From the NCBI RefSeq assembly GCF_037975245.1, contig NC_092568.1, forward strand, positions 10,441,501 to 10,505,500: a DNA stretch of 64,000 bases, given 5' to 3'. Position 1 is the first letter of the stretch; the number at the start of each line of letters is the position of its first letter. Below, piece by piece: positions 12,401-28,200 of this stretch. The position numbers and the translations under genes were made by a program. This stretch comes from Apostichopus japonicus. Lineage: Eukaryota; Echinodermata; Holothuroidea; Aspidochirotida; Stichopodidae. Below the pieces are notes generated by a model, which had not been told where the DNA came from, did no database searches, and saw only the letters and a list, made by a program, of their open reading frames with translations.

Positions 12401-15400
12401 AGGGAGATAAAGCTTGAGAAGTGAAAGGGATAAACAGTCATAGAAAATATGTTTTCCATGAGTAATAACAAATTGAAAATTGAAAGAGATAAACCGTCAT
12501 AGATAATATGTTTTCCATGAGTAATGACAAAACTAGGGAGATAAAGCTTGAGAAGTGAAAGGGATAAACCGTCATAGATTATATGTTTTCCATGAGAAAT
12601 GACAAAACTTGGGAGATAAATGGTCAAAGGTGGATAGTTTTTGCCCAATTTCATCTTTCCTGGGGAGGTATTGGCGAGCTGAAATGTTGAACATCTTGTG
12701 TTTACTAGTTCCTGGAGTTGTATACTGTATACTGATTAAACCTATTGTACTTGGTATTTACTTCATAACACCCATTACTGAAGGTATACCATTCCCCAAA
12801 CGCGTATAGAAAATACCTCTTTACTTAATTCCTGCTGGAAGCCGGTATGAGTACCTACACAGGTATCTATGCCGACTGAATACTAACACTGACTTTAACT
12901 TGAAATGATATTCAGTACTCACTTTATAGAGTTACCTGTAACTCCAGTAATCACAGTCATAATCACAGACAAGAAATTATGTCATCTGCTGCATGTTATA
13001 TCTCTGCTAATGGTTCAGTACGGTTCCATCAGATTGTGAGACACTTAGTGCAGACCTTAAAAGCATTGCGATCAAACAGCTTCCAGTCAATAGAGAAGCA
13101 CTACGTATATAAAGTTCCAATAATGTAATAATTCTTTTCTCAGCTAATGGTCTCATCCTGGGAGGATGGGTTTGCCAGGTCTGGAGCAGCCTCCCAGTAT
13201 TTATTTAAGTAATTAACGACTAAAGCTTTCTGATTATTTTGCTTGTCTGCCTACCCTTACCAATAACAAATAAAATAAAAAAAAGTTAATAGTGGTTTAG
13301 TGGGTAAACATTTTTTTTTGGCTTAACCTGCAGGAGCCCTGCTTTGCACGGCTCGATCAGGCTCGTCCCACTCTGACCACCAATCTTTTCTTTGCAGAAC
13401 CTGAAAATGCCAAACCGGAGAAGTACACCTCGCCCAGTCGTAGGCAGCAGTCCTCCCCGAGGCAAAATAGCAGCCCTTCTCACGCTCCCGAGTCTCCCTC
13501 AAAAGGTTTACGATCGAGACGACTTCTGCCACCGACACCGGGTAACAAGAAGAGAATCTTGGACGAGAGGTCACCTCCGTTAAGTCCCGAACCCAAGAGC
13601 GAACCGTACATGACGTCCTCGAAGAGAGTGTTCTCGTTTCCACCGGTTCGAGGCCTCCCGGCCAGCGATTACAGGAATATGAGCAAATCCTCTACAAAGT
13701 TATCCGTGGAGGACACGGAATGCTTGGACACTGAAATTCTATTAAAGGACACAGAGACTTACATGCACAATCTGGAAGAGAGGATGAAAAATCGGAAAAT
13801 GGTGCCGGAGGAGAAGGTGGAGGTGGCTTTCAGAGCAGAGCCGGACTCGGACGAGGAAGAGCTCGACACTTCAGAGGCGTTTGAAACTAGATCCAATGTT
13901 GAATATGTAACGCCAGATCCGCCCACCACGAATAATAATGCAACCGTAACGTCTAAAAAGGGTCGGACTTCACCGAGCCCCAAACAGGCCGCTGGTAGGT
14001 GGTCCCGATTGTCAACCCCAAATAAACATAAAGTCACAACGGAGCAAGAGAAAGCTCCTCCAAGTAAAACAGTAGAGACCAAGTCGTCCAACTTTGAGAG
14101 AAACACTTTTCGCACGTCCTCCTTGCCCGATAAGAAATCCACCACCACCAAAAAGAAAAAAGAGGCTACTACGGTGGCCCCAGTCAAGCCAAAGCAGAGC
14201 GTACTCCAGCCCAGACAGACGCGCAGTACGCTGTTGAGGAAATCAAGGTTCACTGGCAGCTCGGGAAACATCAGCGATGTCAGTCCGGCATCGAGCATGT
14301 CGGATCTCAGCTCGTCGAGAGCGTCAGTGTCCTCGGTGAGAAAGAAGAGTCTTCCCAGCTTAAGTCGGGACAAAGTCAGCTGTTCCGATTCGGACGTAAC
14401 TATCTACACGACAAGAAAGCAACTCAAGAAAGGCCAGAAGACCGCTGTCGGTAAGACCGACACAAAACCGGGGAGCAAGGAGGCGGCGATAGGGAATCGA
14501 GGGAGGAGTAACTCGGCGGGGGAACACTCGCTCAAAACCCCTCCTCAAAACAACTCAAAGAAAAAAGTAAAGACGCCGAGCAGTGCAGGAACCTCGCGGA
14601 ACGCAGTTGGTGCTCTGAACTCGCGGAACGCCGCCGGCTCAGGTAACCTGAGGAATGCGGCCAGCTCTGGGACCTCTCGTAGTACGGCCAGCCTCGTGAA
14701 TTCCAGGAATAGCTCCAGCCCGAGTTCGTCTCTCGAGGCTTACATCCATTCAGTGAGAGAGAGAAAAACTGAGAATCATTTATCGCCTGTCTCGACAAAA
14801 TCAAAGCCCAAGAGACAAACAGGTGAAAAACCTGCCTCGAAGAAACAGGTTGATCTACAGGAAACAGAGAAGGTCGAACCAGCCGTATCGCAGCAAACAG
14901 CGCCCTCGGTGCAATCGACGCATATTGTACAAAATCTGGATCATCTTTCGAAAGACGAGGTGAGTTTTGTTGCACCTACTCTTCTTTTGCATTGGATGTA
15001 TATTAATGTGTCACCATGTTGCTGTGGTCTAAGGATTTCAATACCATCTGCAATGGTCAAAGAGATCCCAACGGGTCCAAGAGATGGTTTAAGAAGGGGT
15101 TGCTTGCTCATCCGACAAGACTTGTTTTGTGTAGCGTAAGTAATGAAAACATATAGACTCACCAATTGAGAAACACAAAGGAAAAAGCTACTGAAGGGAG
15201 TACGAGGACTCTAACAGATATGTTTGTACATCAGCTGGACTATAAACAATTAGTTCTGTCGTTTTACAAACTTTAGAGTCATCCAGTGAATAACCTGTCA
15301 TATGGAAGGAAAAAATCAGTTACGTTACATGTTAATAGCCTTGAAAACTGCATGTAGTTTGTAGCATTCTGCTACTCAAAGCAACATAGAGTAGAAGACT

Positions 15401-16185
15401 AGGCCCGAAAATCCTAACAGGTTATTAGTGTACAGTTTCGATAACTATGCCCTTTGTATTCAGTTTATACTAAAGCAGCATATAGTGTAGAAGATTAGGC
15501 CTTATCATCCTAACATAGTCTACTAGTGTAGTTTTGACTATTATCCCATAGTATCCAGGTATTTAAAGCAGTTTAGTGTTGGAAACTAACATTCTCTCCA
15601 TTTAACTCTTGTCATCTCATCTTTCAATCATCCAGCTTATATTTTATCTTGTGGTAAGTTAGTTGTGGCAATGTTTTGGAAGATTTGAATAATTTATCCC
15701 GGCATGACTGTCAAGTGACTACTGTATATCCCTGTTTTAGTTGTGTATACCCTGCTACTTACAATACATATATATGGTTGAAGTTCTTAAATCACTGTTT
15801 GGTTGTTGTGGTTCCATATGTCACCATGCATCTGTTGTGAATATGTTTGCAAATTTTGGTTTCGGAAGTGATTTATTTGTCACATTTACTTTGTTATGAG
15901 TTTGTGTCAGGGAGTGATTTATATCTGAAATCTTAACATAGAAAAAATAATCTCTAGTGCTACAGAAATGCAAAATTTGCTTACAGTGACAGTAGCAACA
16001 CTTTGTGCACAGTAAATAGGGTATTTCACACCACTGTATGAACTTATTGTTGTAATAAAGTATCTCTTCACAAAGTTTTAAAAATTTAAAACAAAGTAGT
16101 CGGTGCAAACTTAGGTTAATCCCTGTGTTATGTATACATGATATACACATATATCTCTATATATATATATCTATATATATATATT

Positions 16186-16262
<77 letters not shown>

Positions 16263-19200
16263 GCATGGGTTGGCAACACAGAAAGGAAAGGAAAAGGGAG
16301 AAAAGAAAATGAAAGGTATGGAGAGGAGAGGAATGGAAGGCGAGGAAAGGAAACAAAAAGTAAGATTTGCTTTATGAACAAAACCTGCTAGGTTATCTAA
16401 TAGCCTGTTTAAAAGCTGCATTTAGTGTTGAATTTATCACAGATCATGGCAATACTTTAAGGTATTAGATCATTAAAAAGGAACGATAAAATAACTGAAA
16501 ACATTTGTTAATTTAAACTTCAAATAAAGTAGTCCAATAAACAGTAATCAGGAGATAATCACAAAGGTTTGCACATGGAAAATAAAATGCATGAATGTTA
16601 CATTTTTGTAAGGACAAACAATTTTCCCTGTCTGAAATTAAGCGGTCTAATTAAAACCAGTCAGTTTGGAAGCAACCAAGTGAGTGTAATCTAAAAGATT
16701 TTAGTTACATTGAGGTGTTTCCAATTTATTAAAATAGCTTGGTAATTATATATTGATACCAAGTCAGTACACCCCAAGAGAGAATGAACTCATCATAAGA
16801 TATTTACATCTAAGCTACCTGCAGGAGGTCTATCTCATCAATAATTGACTCAGCTGGACTGTTTTTATTGTTTCAATCATTGTCTGGCGACCATCACTGG
16901 TTATGATCTAGTCAGTTTTATTAATTTAGTCCCGGTAGCTTCTTAATTTGCATTTCGCTTTTCGTGGCATGCAGTCTGTGATTACAAAACTCGCAGTCAA
17001 GAGGGTGCAAGCGTGTACAAGACAAATATCGAAAATACAAAAATAGATGTCATTGTTCAATCCATTCGTCACACAGTTCTGTAGGATTTATAGAAAAATT
17101 GCTACTTTTAACCCAATTCTAATTCTGATTTTTGGATACATACATTGTATGTGGTGGGAAAAAAGGCGAGGCAAGGCAAAAGCGTTTCCATCCAAAAAGT
17201 ATGCCAGGAATGATACAGTATGTGCAGATGGCGCAAAAGTATACACTTAACAGTGTTTACTAAGAAATTCCATATAGTTAAGTGGGTTTGACTACTCGTT
17301 ATTTGATATAATCAATTCCAATTGATACGTAACTGTTGAGCTGCTCGTTCCAGAGGTCTGCTGTAGTTTTCGTAGATGTATTTCTCGAGTGTTAGGAAAC
17401 CAACAGAGAAACTGATTGAAACCATATCCATGTGGTGAATTTGGATGAACACTGGGTTTATTATCTCGCCTGCTCTATTCGATAAAAGTGTTCGGGATAT
17501 AACGAGGCAGGTGTATGACTGTCACATCCATTCCCTCTCACGATGAGCGAGAGTTTGCCTCAGCGTCTGACCACTAAAGTCTGTCGTGCTCAAGGACATT
17601 GAAATTGTCTTGTTACTTTTTCTAAACTGGGTTATTAGTACCAGGAGAATATCTTTCTGATTGACAGTGTAGCAAATATGAGTAATAGACTCCTCATTGC
17701 TGGAATGACTCATACTGTGTGTAATACTGTGTGTGTGTACCCATGTACTGTATAGCCTACATGTGAACAACACATTAAGATTGTATACCATATACCAAGT
17801 GTTCAGTGTACTGTACTGTCTGTATGTTTAACAGGGTGTGTGCAAACTGGACAATCTAAGAACTGACTCCCGAACTGCATGGATGTGGTAAAGATGTGAT
17901 CTGCATAATATTTTATGTACACCAAAACGTAAGAAAGGAATTTAACAACAGGAGATGGACACAGAAAACTCTACACATCTCCATCACACATAGTTAAATT
18001 TACCTTTATATACAGTACAGTACATCTAATACGCATCATGAATGGAATAGTATAAAGTATCAATGAAATATGTATACATGCAATATAATACACCCTTATT
18101 TGTATGCAACGATACATATAGCACAGTATATGGACACTGAGTTATGTAAACATTACATGCATTACATACATACACACACGCATACATGATACTGTATGTA
18201 TGTACAGTAGAACCAAATGTAATATGGACGCTTGGGATGCTATACCTACAGTAGTATGAGCAAAGATGTTATGCACCATGAGCAATGTGTACAGTACTGT
18301 ACATTAGAGAGACTACCATTTTTGTGAAGGTTAATCGCAGACGTTCTGATAATTGTGCATTTAACTACAGTTTATAGACAAGCCAATGGCTTTCCATGTT
18401 TAGATAGTGTGTACATGCTTATTACAGACAATGTTACAAGGAATATTAATGTCAACTTGCATGATTGAGCCATTAATGTTGACATTGCTTAGATCTGAAG
18501 TTGTTTCTTTGTACAGCTGTGCGCCTGAAAATGTCATAAAGTATGGAACCTGCGTTTCCATCTGTATGCAGTGTATCTAGTGCTTTTGTGTAGTTAATAT
18601 CATGTAACTTTTTAATGTTCTGCAGTGGCTGCTCATGCATGTGACTTTTATTGGCTATGTAAATATATATATGTATGTATTGTGGTGCTTATACAATATG
18701 GGATATTGTTGTGATATCAATATGGCATGCTTTGGATCTGACTGCTATGAGTTTACAGGGTCTGTTAGAGAGCATGGAGTCAATGTTCCCTGAAACTAAT
18801 TATGATAAATAACAAAGAACTACATCTCATATTAAAAGAAGTGAAATGTTAAAAACTGTCAAAATATGTCAAAAAAAGTATTAAAAATTTCAAAAATTAT
18901 GCCTACATGTATTATACACAAAAGATCTCACAATTAAAAAGAACTAAGTTCTGTAGTTCCAGTGACAGCACTTTTGCAAATTGTGTGAAAAACTGTTCAA
19001 AGTCAATTCAGTAGAGACATTTCAATAGCTTGCTGTGCTAACTGTCATTGAAACCCAACTCTGGATTCTGCATAAATGAAGATTTTGTTACAGTCTCATT
19101 CATGTTTCAAATTATACTCCTCCTCTTCTTGACCGATCCTCCTCTTCTTGACCGATTCTCCCACTCTTCACCATCCTCACTTATTTCCCTTCCTTTTCGT

Positions 19201-22200
19201 ATTTACATCAGCAAAATATAAGGAACACGATTATTGATAGAACTCGCTCTACATTTTTCTGGATAACTTGAAAGTGAAAGAAGTTTTAAACAGAATTGCT
19301 AGGAAGGAATTTACAACTTTTTTAAAAAAGAGGAATATAATATGATATTATCTTTATTTTACAGAAAACTGTGGATGATGTTCTAGGAGAAGATGTTTTC
19401 CATCTCCATTCTGGTCTCCCACCGAGAGAACTGAAGCAACAGTTCCATGGAAGGCTGGCATCAAGATTGCATAGGTCTTCCTCGTTAGACCTACAAGGTG
19501 AGTCAGTCAGTCTCTTTAGCACAAAGTCTCAGGTACAGTTAGATCTCAAATAAATGTGGTTGGCTGTATTAAACTTTTATATATTAAGGAGAATGCAAGC
19601 CCAACATGCAATCATGATTTATTTTAGTGACAAAGCTGCTCTTTGATGATCAACTCGGTAAAATTCCTCTGCAAAATCTTTTCCATTTAAAAATATATAT
19701 CAGGATTTTGATGCAAGACAAGTCTTCCAAAGGACCACACAGACTCAATAGATCTTCAAATGTCTGCAAAACTGTTTCCTTTGGTAGAAGTTTTAGAAAT
19801 GAATATGGGTTAAACTGATACAAACATGGTGGATTAATAGCAGTGCTCACTTGTCTTGTTGACAATATGAACCAGAAAACACATAGATTGCAATATATTT
19901 CGCCTTCTGGCTGCACTATCAATACATGAATATGTCATTGATTATCTTGGAAAAAGTAATTGATCCCCAACATGGCTTCTCATCTGTAACAGTTTGCAAA
20001 CAATGACAAAACACAAAAAAAAAAACAACAGCAAAGAAACACATGATGTTATCCGACTGTTGCATAACATCATGTGAGTTATATAAATAAAGAATTGCCT
20101 TTCAGCCAGGATGGTCTCAGTATTTATACAGAAATCTCTGGAGGAGGAAATTAAAATTACTTCCCGAAAACAAGTTGCTTTCATATATATCGGGAATAAT
20201 AACCATTGAACAGTTTTGCAGTGAGGGCATTAAAGTCATCATGAATGGAGTAAATATTTTCACATGTGATATGTCAGTTTGTAGTTGTAAAGTGTGTTAA
20301 TAGGTCGCCTAGTTTATAATGTGAGCTACAGCCTCATTGCTTTGAGTATTGCCTCTGCTGTCCCCCTCCCCCCCCCCCTTGCCCTTACTACCACCTGTAA
20401 GTTATCAAACTGTACCACATACTATTCTGTATAGTAGCCAAATTTGAAGTTCAAAATTGTCCAATTTCCATCCGACTATTTAACCTGTTTTGGGTTTTTT
20501 TTTTACCTCTGGAGATCAAAGTATCCCAAACCTCTAAGTTGTATACTTTAAGTTACAACTTACTCTGGCCTTTGCAGTTAGATAAACAGTTGGTTTAACA
20601 GTTTGTTTCCCTCTGAAGTTGTAAGTTGCCAGAGTGCAAGAAAATTAAAATAGGGACCTCACCTACTGTAATATTTGTTCCTGCAAAAACAATAAGATTT
20701 GATACCTCCATAAACAGCTGAAAGAAGCAAGTTTTTTTAACAAAATTCCAAGTCCCTGTATTTGCCATCAGTCTCTGTAATAATAGCTTCGGCAGTTAAA
20801 ACTAACGATCGCAGGGATTAGTAGCCTCGGTGACCGTCCTTGAATTTTAAATGATCTGTTCAGTGAGCCTATCTGCTAAAAAGAATTGTCTTTCTTTCCA
20901 GACGAATATCCCAAGGACCTCACTTACGACAGGAAAAGTTCTCACCACAGACGGCCTGGAAACACCGCTGGTAAACGATTACACGGGGGTAAACCAGAGG
21001 TACGTGTGACGTTTATGAACCAGTAACAGTCTTGTCTGGTCTGGTGGGACAATTTTGGGATAATCTTTTTTCAAGTTGTATGAGTCTTTTGAATCTATTT
21101 GAATTTTATCCGTTTTAATGACCATTCCCCAACTGGAGAAAATACAACCTTAGGTGCAGATTTGGTGACGCAGTTCATTAAAAAGTGATTTATGATACAT
21201 GATGGGAGAGTTATAAATGTCTTGTGCTGCTACTACCTGCGGGTTCACATCAGTACCATTTTTAGTGAAGTAACTACCCTTTTAAGTTCGTTGTGAAGAA
21301 ATTTGATGGGAACAAATTTAGTATAAATGGAGACCTGTTCTGTAGTTGTGTTTGCCAGTTTTTACACAAATTTGTGTTATACAATTTTAACAATCATAGA
21401 AATCAGTTTATTTTGCAATCACTTGCCTATCCTTGTAATAATAGTGTTAGAAAGAATTAAAATTCCAGTCAAGATCCTGTTATGGAATGTTTCACTTTCG
21501 TAACCACAGCAACTGCTAGTAAAGAGCAAATTGTCAAATTATCATCCCTTCAATTCAAATGTTTCAATTATTATTGGCCTGCTATTGTAATGTGAGTGTT
21601 CTAACTGTCCCAATACCCTGTTTGATAGTAGGTGAACTGCAAAATGTGCGTTTCACTGATTTATTGTTGACAAATTTCTTCGTACTCGGTGTACGGACAA
21701 CTACACAGTTCTCTATTGGAACTGACTTCATCAGTGATTGTTAACACATGTATGTTAAATTTGTGTATTAAATGAACAGTGGATAACTCTCTGGGCAATT
21801 GATAATCAAATTTGAAGAAAAAAAATGAAACATCCTTTTAGCTAGAACAGGATAGAAAGCTGAAGTCCTTTCACTGTTGCTGAATCGCAATACTGCTAGA
21901 GATCCCCATCGACTGAGGACTGGATAACTTGGTCGGTAAACTTTGTGTACAGGACTTGTAACCTGAGGACACTGTTCAAAATCTCATTCCTTCACTCTTT
22001 TCAAACCTGTAACATTTGTGTAAATACTACATACTTTTTTAAATCTAACTCCCAATCTTCTTTAACCATTTGACGACTTAATCCATGAAGCATACCGCAG
22101 TGGTGAGTATTCAACACTCTTGTGTCTACTGTGCATCTCAGTACCATCCTCCTCTGCCCTAGTTACTTAATTTGCATGTTAGGCTACCATAACTTAGGTT

Positions 22201-25200
22201 CTGTGCTTCCCATCTGTCATGTTGTCTTACAGTGTTCCATGGTTTGTTTGGCTTTTGCTGAAATGAATGATGAATGTGTTCTTCATGAATGTCATCAAAA
22301 GCACACCCATTTTTGCAATTTTTAAGGAGGGGGTTGGGGATTGGGGGGGGGGTAGTAAAGTATGGCTAATGGTTTTACTGAATTTCAGTATAAATTATGG
22401 TGAGAGAAATATACATAATACTGACAGTGTCAAACAAAATCTATTTTGTAAATTCTGTTGCAAAAATAAAGTGAAAATCTTTTGTCAAGATATTGCATGG
22501 TACAAAGTAAACATATTACAATAAAGCTTAAAAGAAGATAATAACAAAACAAGGGGATTTATTCCTTATTTTTCTCTGAAGATATAGACCTGTGAAGTCA
22601 AATAAAGACACAATTGTTGGTTCTCACATAAAGTAAGAACTTAGCGAATAATAGAGTAAAAATATGCCTTGTAACTGGGCACTAAATAATCACGCTGAAT
22701 ATGCCTTGTAACTGGGCACTGCGAATCAAACATGCTGAATCCTCCTTTAAGGTTTTGTGTTGTTCTGGTTTTGATCGGGTGTTTTAACACCTCACAGTTA
22801 ACAAATATTTTAAGCCCGTAAGGGCTTCCTTAGATGACAGTATACCAACATAAACCCTGTATGTAGCAGCAATTATGATAAAACAAGGTTTTGCTCAGTA
22901 GATGTGTGGTTTTGTCAAAACTTGGAATAATGACAGAGGCTCTTAATTTGTAATGTGGAAATTAAAGCAAAGTTATTAAAAAACTTGGAATTTCTATTGA
23001 GACTTGGGCCCCTGGTTCACTCAGGTTTTAAGTGTAAGCAGGGTCCACTTGAGTGTAGTCAGAGACCATCCGATCAATACTTTTCTATAATCATCAGCTG
23101 AATGGAAGCACATGGTGTATGTGTGAGGCATGAAGACACTGCATTGAAGACTACAGAATGCAAACAAGCCCTAACTGGGGTATAATGTCTTCCTAAATAT
23201 GCTGTATCATAAACTGTTCCAATCATAACACTTACGATGAAAGTCATGTCATAAACAATCTGATGAATTCAGTGTTTGAGGGGGGGGGGAAGGTTGGTGT
23301 AAACAAAATATAAAATCAGGGTCCTTAACTGTGAAATTTAATTTCCAGCTGTATTGTACTGACAATATATGGCTTGTATTACAACCTCCTCCTTCCCTAG
23401 CCCCCCCATCCCCCTACCCGTTCCCACCCTCACCTGATACCAACTCAAAATCCTTGCAGTGTTTGTTGGAGAGTTTCTAAGAAAGTTCTGTCTGCTTGAC
23501 ATTGTAGTATTAGAAAGCCAAAAAGTGAATGATTCAAATCTGTACAACGTTATGCAGACAACATCGAACCCATAACAGGAGGTGATAGGCCTACCATGTA
23601 ATAGTAGAAATTAGCAATGAATGATACCATAATCAAAGAGCTAATAGAACCCAAGAGTTTCCTGTGCAAATATTGTGATCGGGTTAACATGCAATTAGGA
23701 CATCGGATTAGTCTGTTTAACGTTCAGTGGAAGCAATCAGACAGTACAGGTCTTGAACCGTTCACGGGCAGTCATGCAGCCTAAGGGTAAGACAGGCAAC
23801 CGACAAAATGCAGCTTGCAGGTAATAACGTCCTATGATGATATGATAGCACTAACCCCAATGGGGAAGAATGTATCTAGTTATGCCTTAGGAAAGTATCC
23901 TGTTTACATTAACCAAAGTGCTACACAAATTCCATGAAAATAGGAAAACTTTTTGTTCACTTTATGAGATTTCTCTCTCAAAGTAACTTACGATAAAAAT
24001 GAAAGACACATACAATTAAATTTGGTACCTGACGTCTGTATGGTAAACACTCAATTATTCTCTGAGAAGCACTTGTTCATTCAAAGAAACATTGTTTTCT
24101 GATCACATGGTCATTGATTCTGAGTTGTATCAGGATGTCACAGGAAGTCATAAAACAGAGACTTGGTTATGCAGGTGAACCCAAATGCTACTTTAAAATT
24201 AAACCCTTTTGTCCGTGCAGGAAATAATTGGCTGCTTTTAATGTGATGAATGATCGTGCAAACATGTGACATTAAAGTCTCTACGTGACAGGATTAGGGT
24301 ATTTATGGTATAGTGGTAGTAGTCTCGGTAACACACTGTGTTTTTACTACTGTAGGTATTCAAAGAGAATCACAAAAACACTATATAATACTTTGTGTTC
24401 AGAAAGCATTGTAGGCTACAAGTTATGTTTCTTTGAAATTAAAGCTTCAGGGACAAAAAAAGGTATAAAAATATATTACAATTTCCCTCATGCATCATTT
24501 TTTTTTATGTTTCGAAGGATCAGCAAAATACAGGAAATACTTCAAACGCTAGATGTAGTGATAAACTATTAAAGAAATGAATAGATAGGCAGCATGGTCA
24601 AATAGTTTAGTTTCGTAAGTACTATAAAAATTAAGTTAAAACAAAGAATAGGAATGTAAAACCATAACAATATAAAAAAGAGAAATATGTTACTGATGAA
24701 CATGGCAAATAAATAGCAAAAGCTGCATTTATAGTGATTCCTCAGTTAAATTACATGAAGGGAAATATAAAATGTCCAACACTTTTGGGAATCTAAGAAA
24801 AAGAAGAAGAATCATGTTATCTTTCGAATTTATTAATCAGAGGGCAGTGTCCACAAGTGGAGTTCAGAGCCATAGGTAAACAAGACATCAACAGCTCTAG
24901 TGGAGCCTGTATCATTCAAACCTGTCATTTATCAACTGTTTTGGAACTTACGTTTGTGCCTTGTTCGCCATTAATGTTGCCATTATGCAAAAAAATCATT
25001 CTGCAGAGCGGTCAGAGGGTAAAAACATTGTCCCTGATAATCATGAATTTATAACCTTTTCTGAGGATTAATTTGATGGGATTGGCATATCAGATGTCAA
25101 CAGTTCCCTCAGAATTGACTGTTACACCTTGTGTGACTCAGTGTCGTGTTATCCCTTCACCCCTCGTCCGGGTATATATGTCATTATACTGTACAGTTCG

Positions 25201-28200
25201 TACCTCTTTACAAATTTGTTATACCTTTTCATTATATGAACATGTTCCATGGTTGTGGCCCAACTTTCTTTTCCCATCTTTTTTAATTATTTGGCTTGCT
25301 TGCTTCTTTGAAACTTTTTCTTAAATTTTGTCTTTTTGTGTTGCCTCTTGTGAAACGATTTGTACAGTATTCCAGTGCCCTTAGATGCCCTTTTCCCTTT
25401 CTCATACCTTGGCTATGTATATATATGTGCTTCATGATGCCTTGGTTTATGTACCCTGTTCTCTTTAATATTGTTCGCATGCATTTATTTTGAAGTTACA
25501 TGTCATTTAGCCTGAAGTGTGTCTACTTGTAAGAAGTGAAGCATTACCTGAGCTTCGGGGGGGGGGGGGGGGGGGGGAGTTGAGTGAATTTAAGCAGGAA
25601 TGATTTCATAAAATGTTTTTCTGGTTGACTTCAAATTTTAGTTGTCATCGGCATCAAGTGTTGCTTCTAGACTACTGTAGGTACTTCAGTAGTTGAGTTC
25701 CCAATTTTCAAGCAAATATTTCATGTGCTTATGGTAGGTATGCAGTTATGCAGGCACTTACATTACTTCTAGGAGCACTTTTGGATGTAGTAGGAAGGGG
25801 ACTTGGTGTAATGCAACCAAATGGTTTATGAAACAAACCATTATGTGGTGTGGTTAATATGTGGTGGTTAATATGTGGTGGTTAATTTGTGGTGATTAAA
25901 GTGTGTTTTGTAAACGTAATCAATAACTTGAAACAGATCTTGTCACGTCCTTACCATCACACATTAAAGTCCAAAAGGAGGAGAGAGACATTTCTAGCCT
26001 ATTAATTTGCTGCCATTGCTCATATTTTCTGTCCATTGTCATAGAAGAAATTTGCACATGTAGGATAACGGTACTGTAAGTACATCATCATGGGTAGCTA
26101 CTTTTGGCTAAGTTCAACATTTCTTCTCTTGGTCACTTTTGGGGGGGATGGGGTGGGGGCAAGTTATGTACTGTTTTTGTATGTCAAATATATATCACAA
26201 AAGTTTTGTTTGTATGTTAACGTATAAACAATTGCATCTTGAGTGTGAAGTGAGAATCAAAACAGAAGAAAAAGACATACCATTAAAAGTGCGACATTGT
26301 TTGGCGACATAATTCAGATGTACAGTAAACAATAACAAACAAAGTATAGTTGAATACTCTTGTAGTACACTGTAAACAGTGGTTGGTGCATTGTCACTAT
26401 ACAGTACATCACTATTTACTTTACCAAATATACCGTTCCTGGGTATCTCTCCGTCGAGATAATACAATACGATGAAATAACTTAATAGTTCGTCATTCAA
26501 TTACAGCCAACTTACATGGTATCACAATTCTATTTACAAGAACAAAGCCCAAATGAAAACTCAAACAAAGTTTTATAATTTTTGAAGTGACAGTCAAACA
26601 GACGTGAGACGTGTACCCTTAGTCAGATTCAATGCATACCGTTTGCTTTAAACTATGTCTATTTCACTTAATATTCATGAGATTTTGTTTTAATTACCAT
26701 ATTACTATGGAAACTATTTTAAGCATCCATTATGGTTGATGTACCCTACATGTATTAAAAAAATAATATTCAACTATTGTCATATTACAGTAACTTCACA
26801 CATTTGACAGTTTGGAGGACATTATTGTAATAAAGCTGCATAATAAATATTTAATAAAGCATGTAGCTTTGCTTAAGAGGTAAAGTTCTTCTCCAATATA
26901 CAGTTTGTTTATTTTTATGTTATTTTTTTGGTCTTTTTTTTTTCATTTTGTAACAGTCGTTTGATGACCTGGTGCTCTCCTCTATCAACCATTTATCCAA
27001 GAAGCTGAAAGATTCCTCAGAACAACTTCTCATTCGACTCAAGTAAGTTAGACATTTTTCACAGAACGTACTTCTCACTTGAATCAAGTAAGTTAGACAT
27101 TTTCCACAGAACAACTTCTCACTCGGCTCAAGTAAGTTAGACAGTTTTGTCTCACATCATTGCATCTATCTTCCCTTGATTATCAGAACAGACTCAAGGG
27201 ATATGAAAGTTTGTATGTTTCCCTGTTATTCAAAATGTGACAGGTGTTAGGAGTGGTGGGGAGGGGGGAGGGGGCAGAGGACAAGCTTGATTGAGCTGCA
27301 GCATGGTGGATATAAAAAAGCAGAACAAATATGGGGGTTTACTAGAAGAAGGTGCAATGTAGATAAGCAAATTATTCAGATTGGAAGCATAAAGCACTAA
27401 ACAAGAACTAGCCAGATTAAAGGGAAGCTGACTTCACTGGTGAGGGGGGACTGCCCCAGCCCTGGCAAAACCACCCTTCCTGGAGTATTACTAACCACAT
27501 TATAAAAACAATGAAGTTATATATTAAAGACATGCATGTCACAGACTGCAGACTTTATTAGGCTTGCAGGGAGGATGATGATCAAGGGCTGATATAGGGA
27601 GAAAATTAAAGTTTGTGAACAAGAACACATACTGTACTGTAATGTGTGTACCCAACCACCAGCTCCCTCAGAGTGCTTCAACTAGACCTCTTCCAAGTTC
27701 ATCAACAAACCAAATAGTAAATATCCCGAGAGAAATTCTCAAAACACAACTATAGATGCACTAGTGATTAAGTTTCCCCAACAATTTCGTAAATTTGTTC
27801 CAGATAGATACGGAAGAGGGGGTTAAGACCTTTCGAATATATTTTACGTCTGGTCTGAATTCAAGTACAGAATGTCACGTTGTTGAATCATGGCTTTGAA
27901 ATGTCATTAGAGTTTAGCACAGGTTCTCACCTATTTCAATTAATGTGTAACAAGTAAATACGACTGCCATTTGAAGGCTATACTATTCTGTTTCTTGAAT
28001 GAACTTGTACAGTAGGAATTCCGTGCAATAGGAATAGCTGGATATAAAGTGAATCTAACTGTGAAATGGCTTTTATACGTGAGAGAAGTAGAGAATAAAG
28101 GAGAGTCAAGTACAGCCCGTCGTCGTTTCACACATAGTTTTCATTGTGCCTTGTTTTCATTCTCTTCCCGTTCTGATATACATCTTCAGTTCTAGTTCTT

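Noticed and set aside
13759-14975. Minus-strand frames of 204 and 147 residues opposite the large CEP170-like exon
   Set aside because: Antisense shadows of the conserved plus-strand exon.
14960-15139. Extension of the large CEP170-like exon to the stop at 15139
   Set aside because: A strong donor (GACGAG/GTGAGT) precedes it and the next exon joins in phase; the extension shows no similarity to the family.
16125-16391. Open frames rich in Ile/Tyr over the TA tract
   Set aside because: They are translations of the TA microsatellite.
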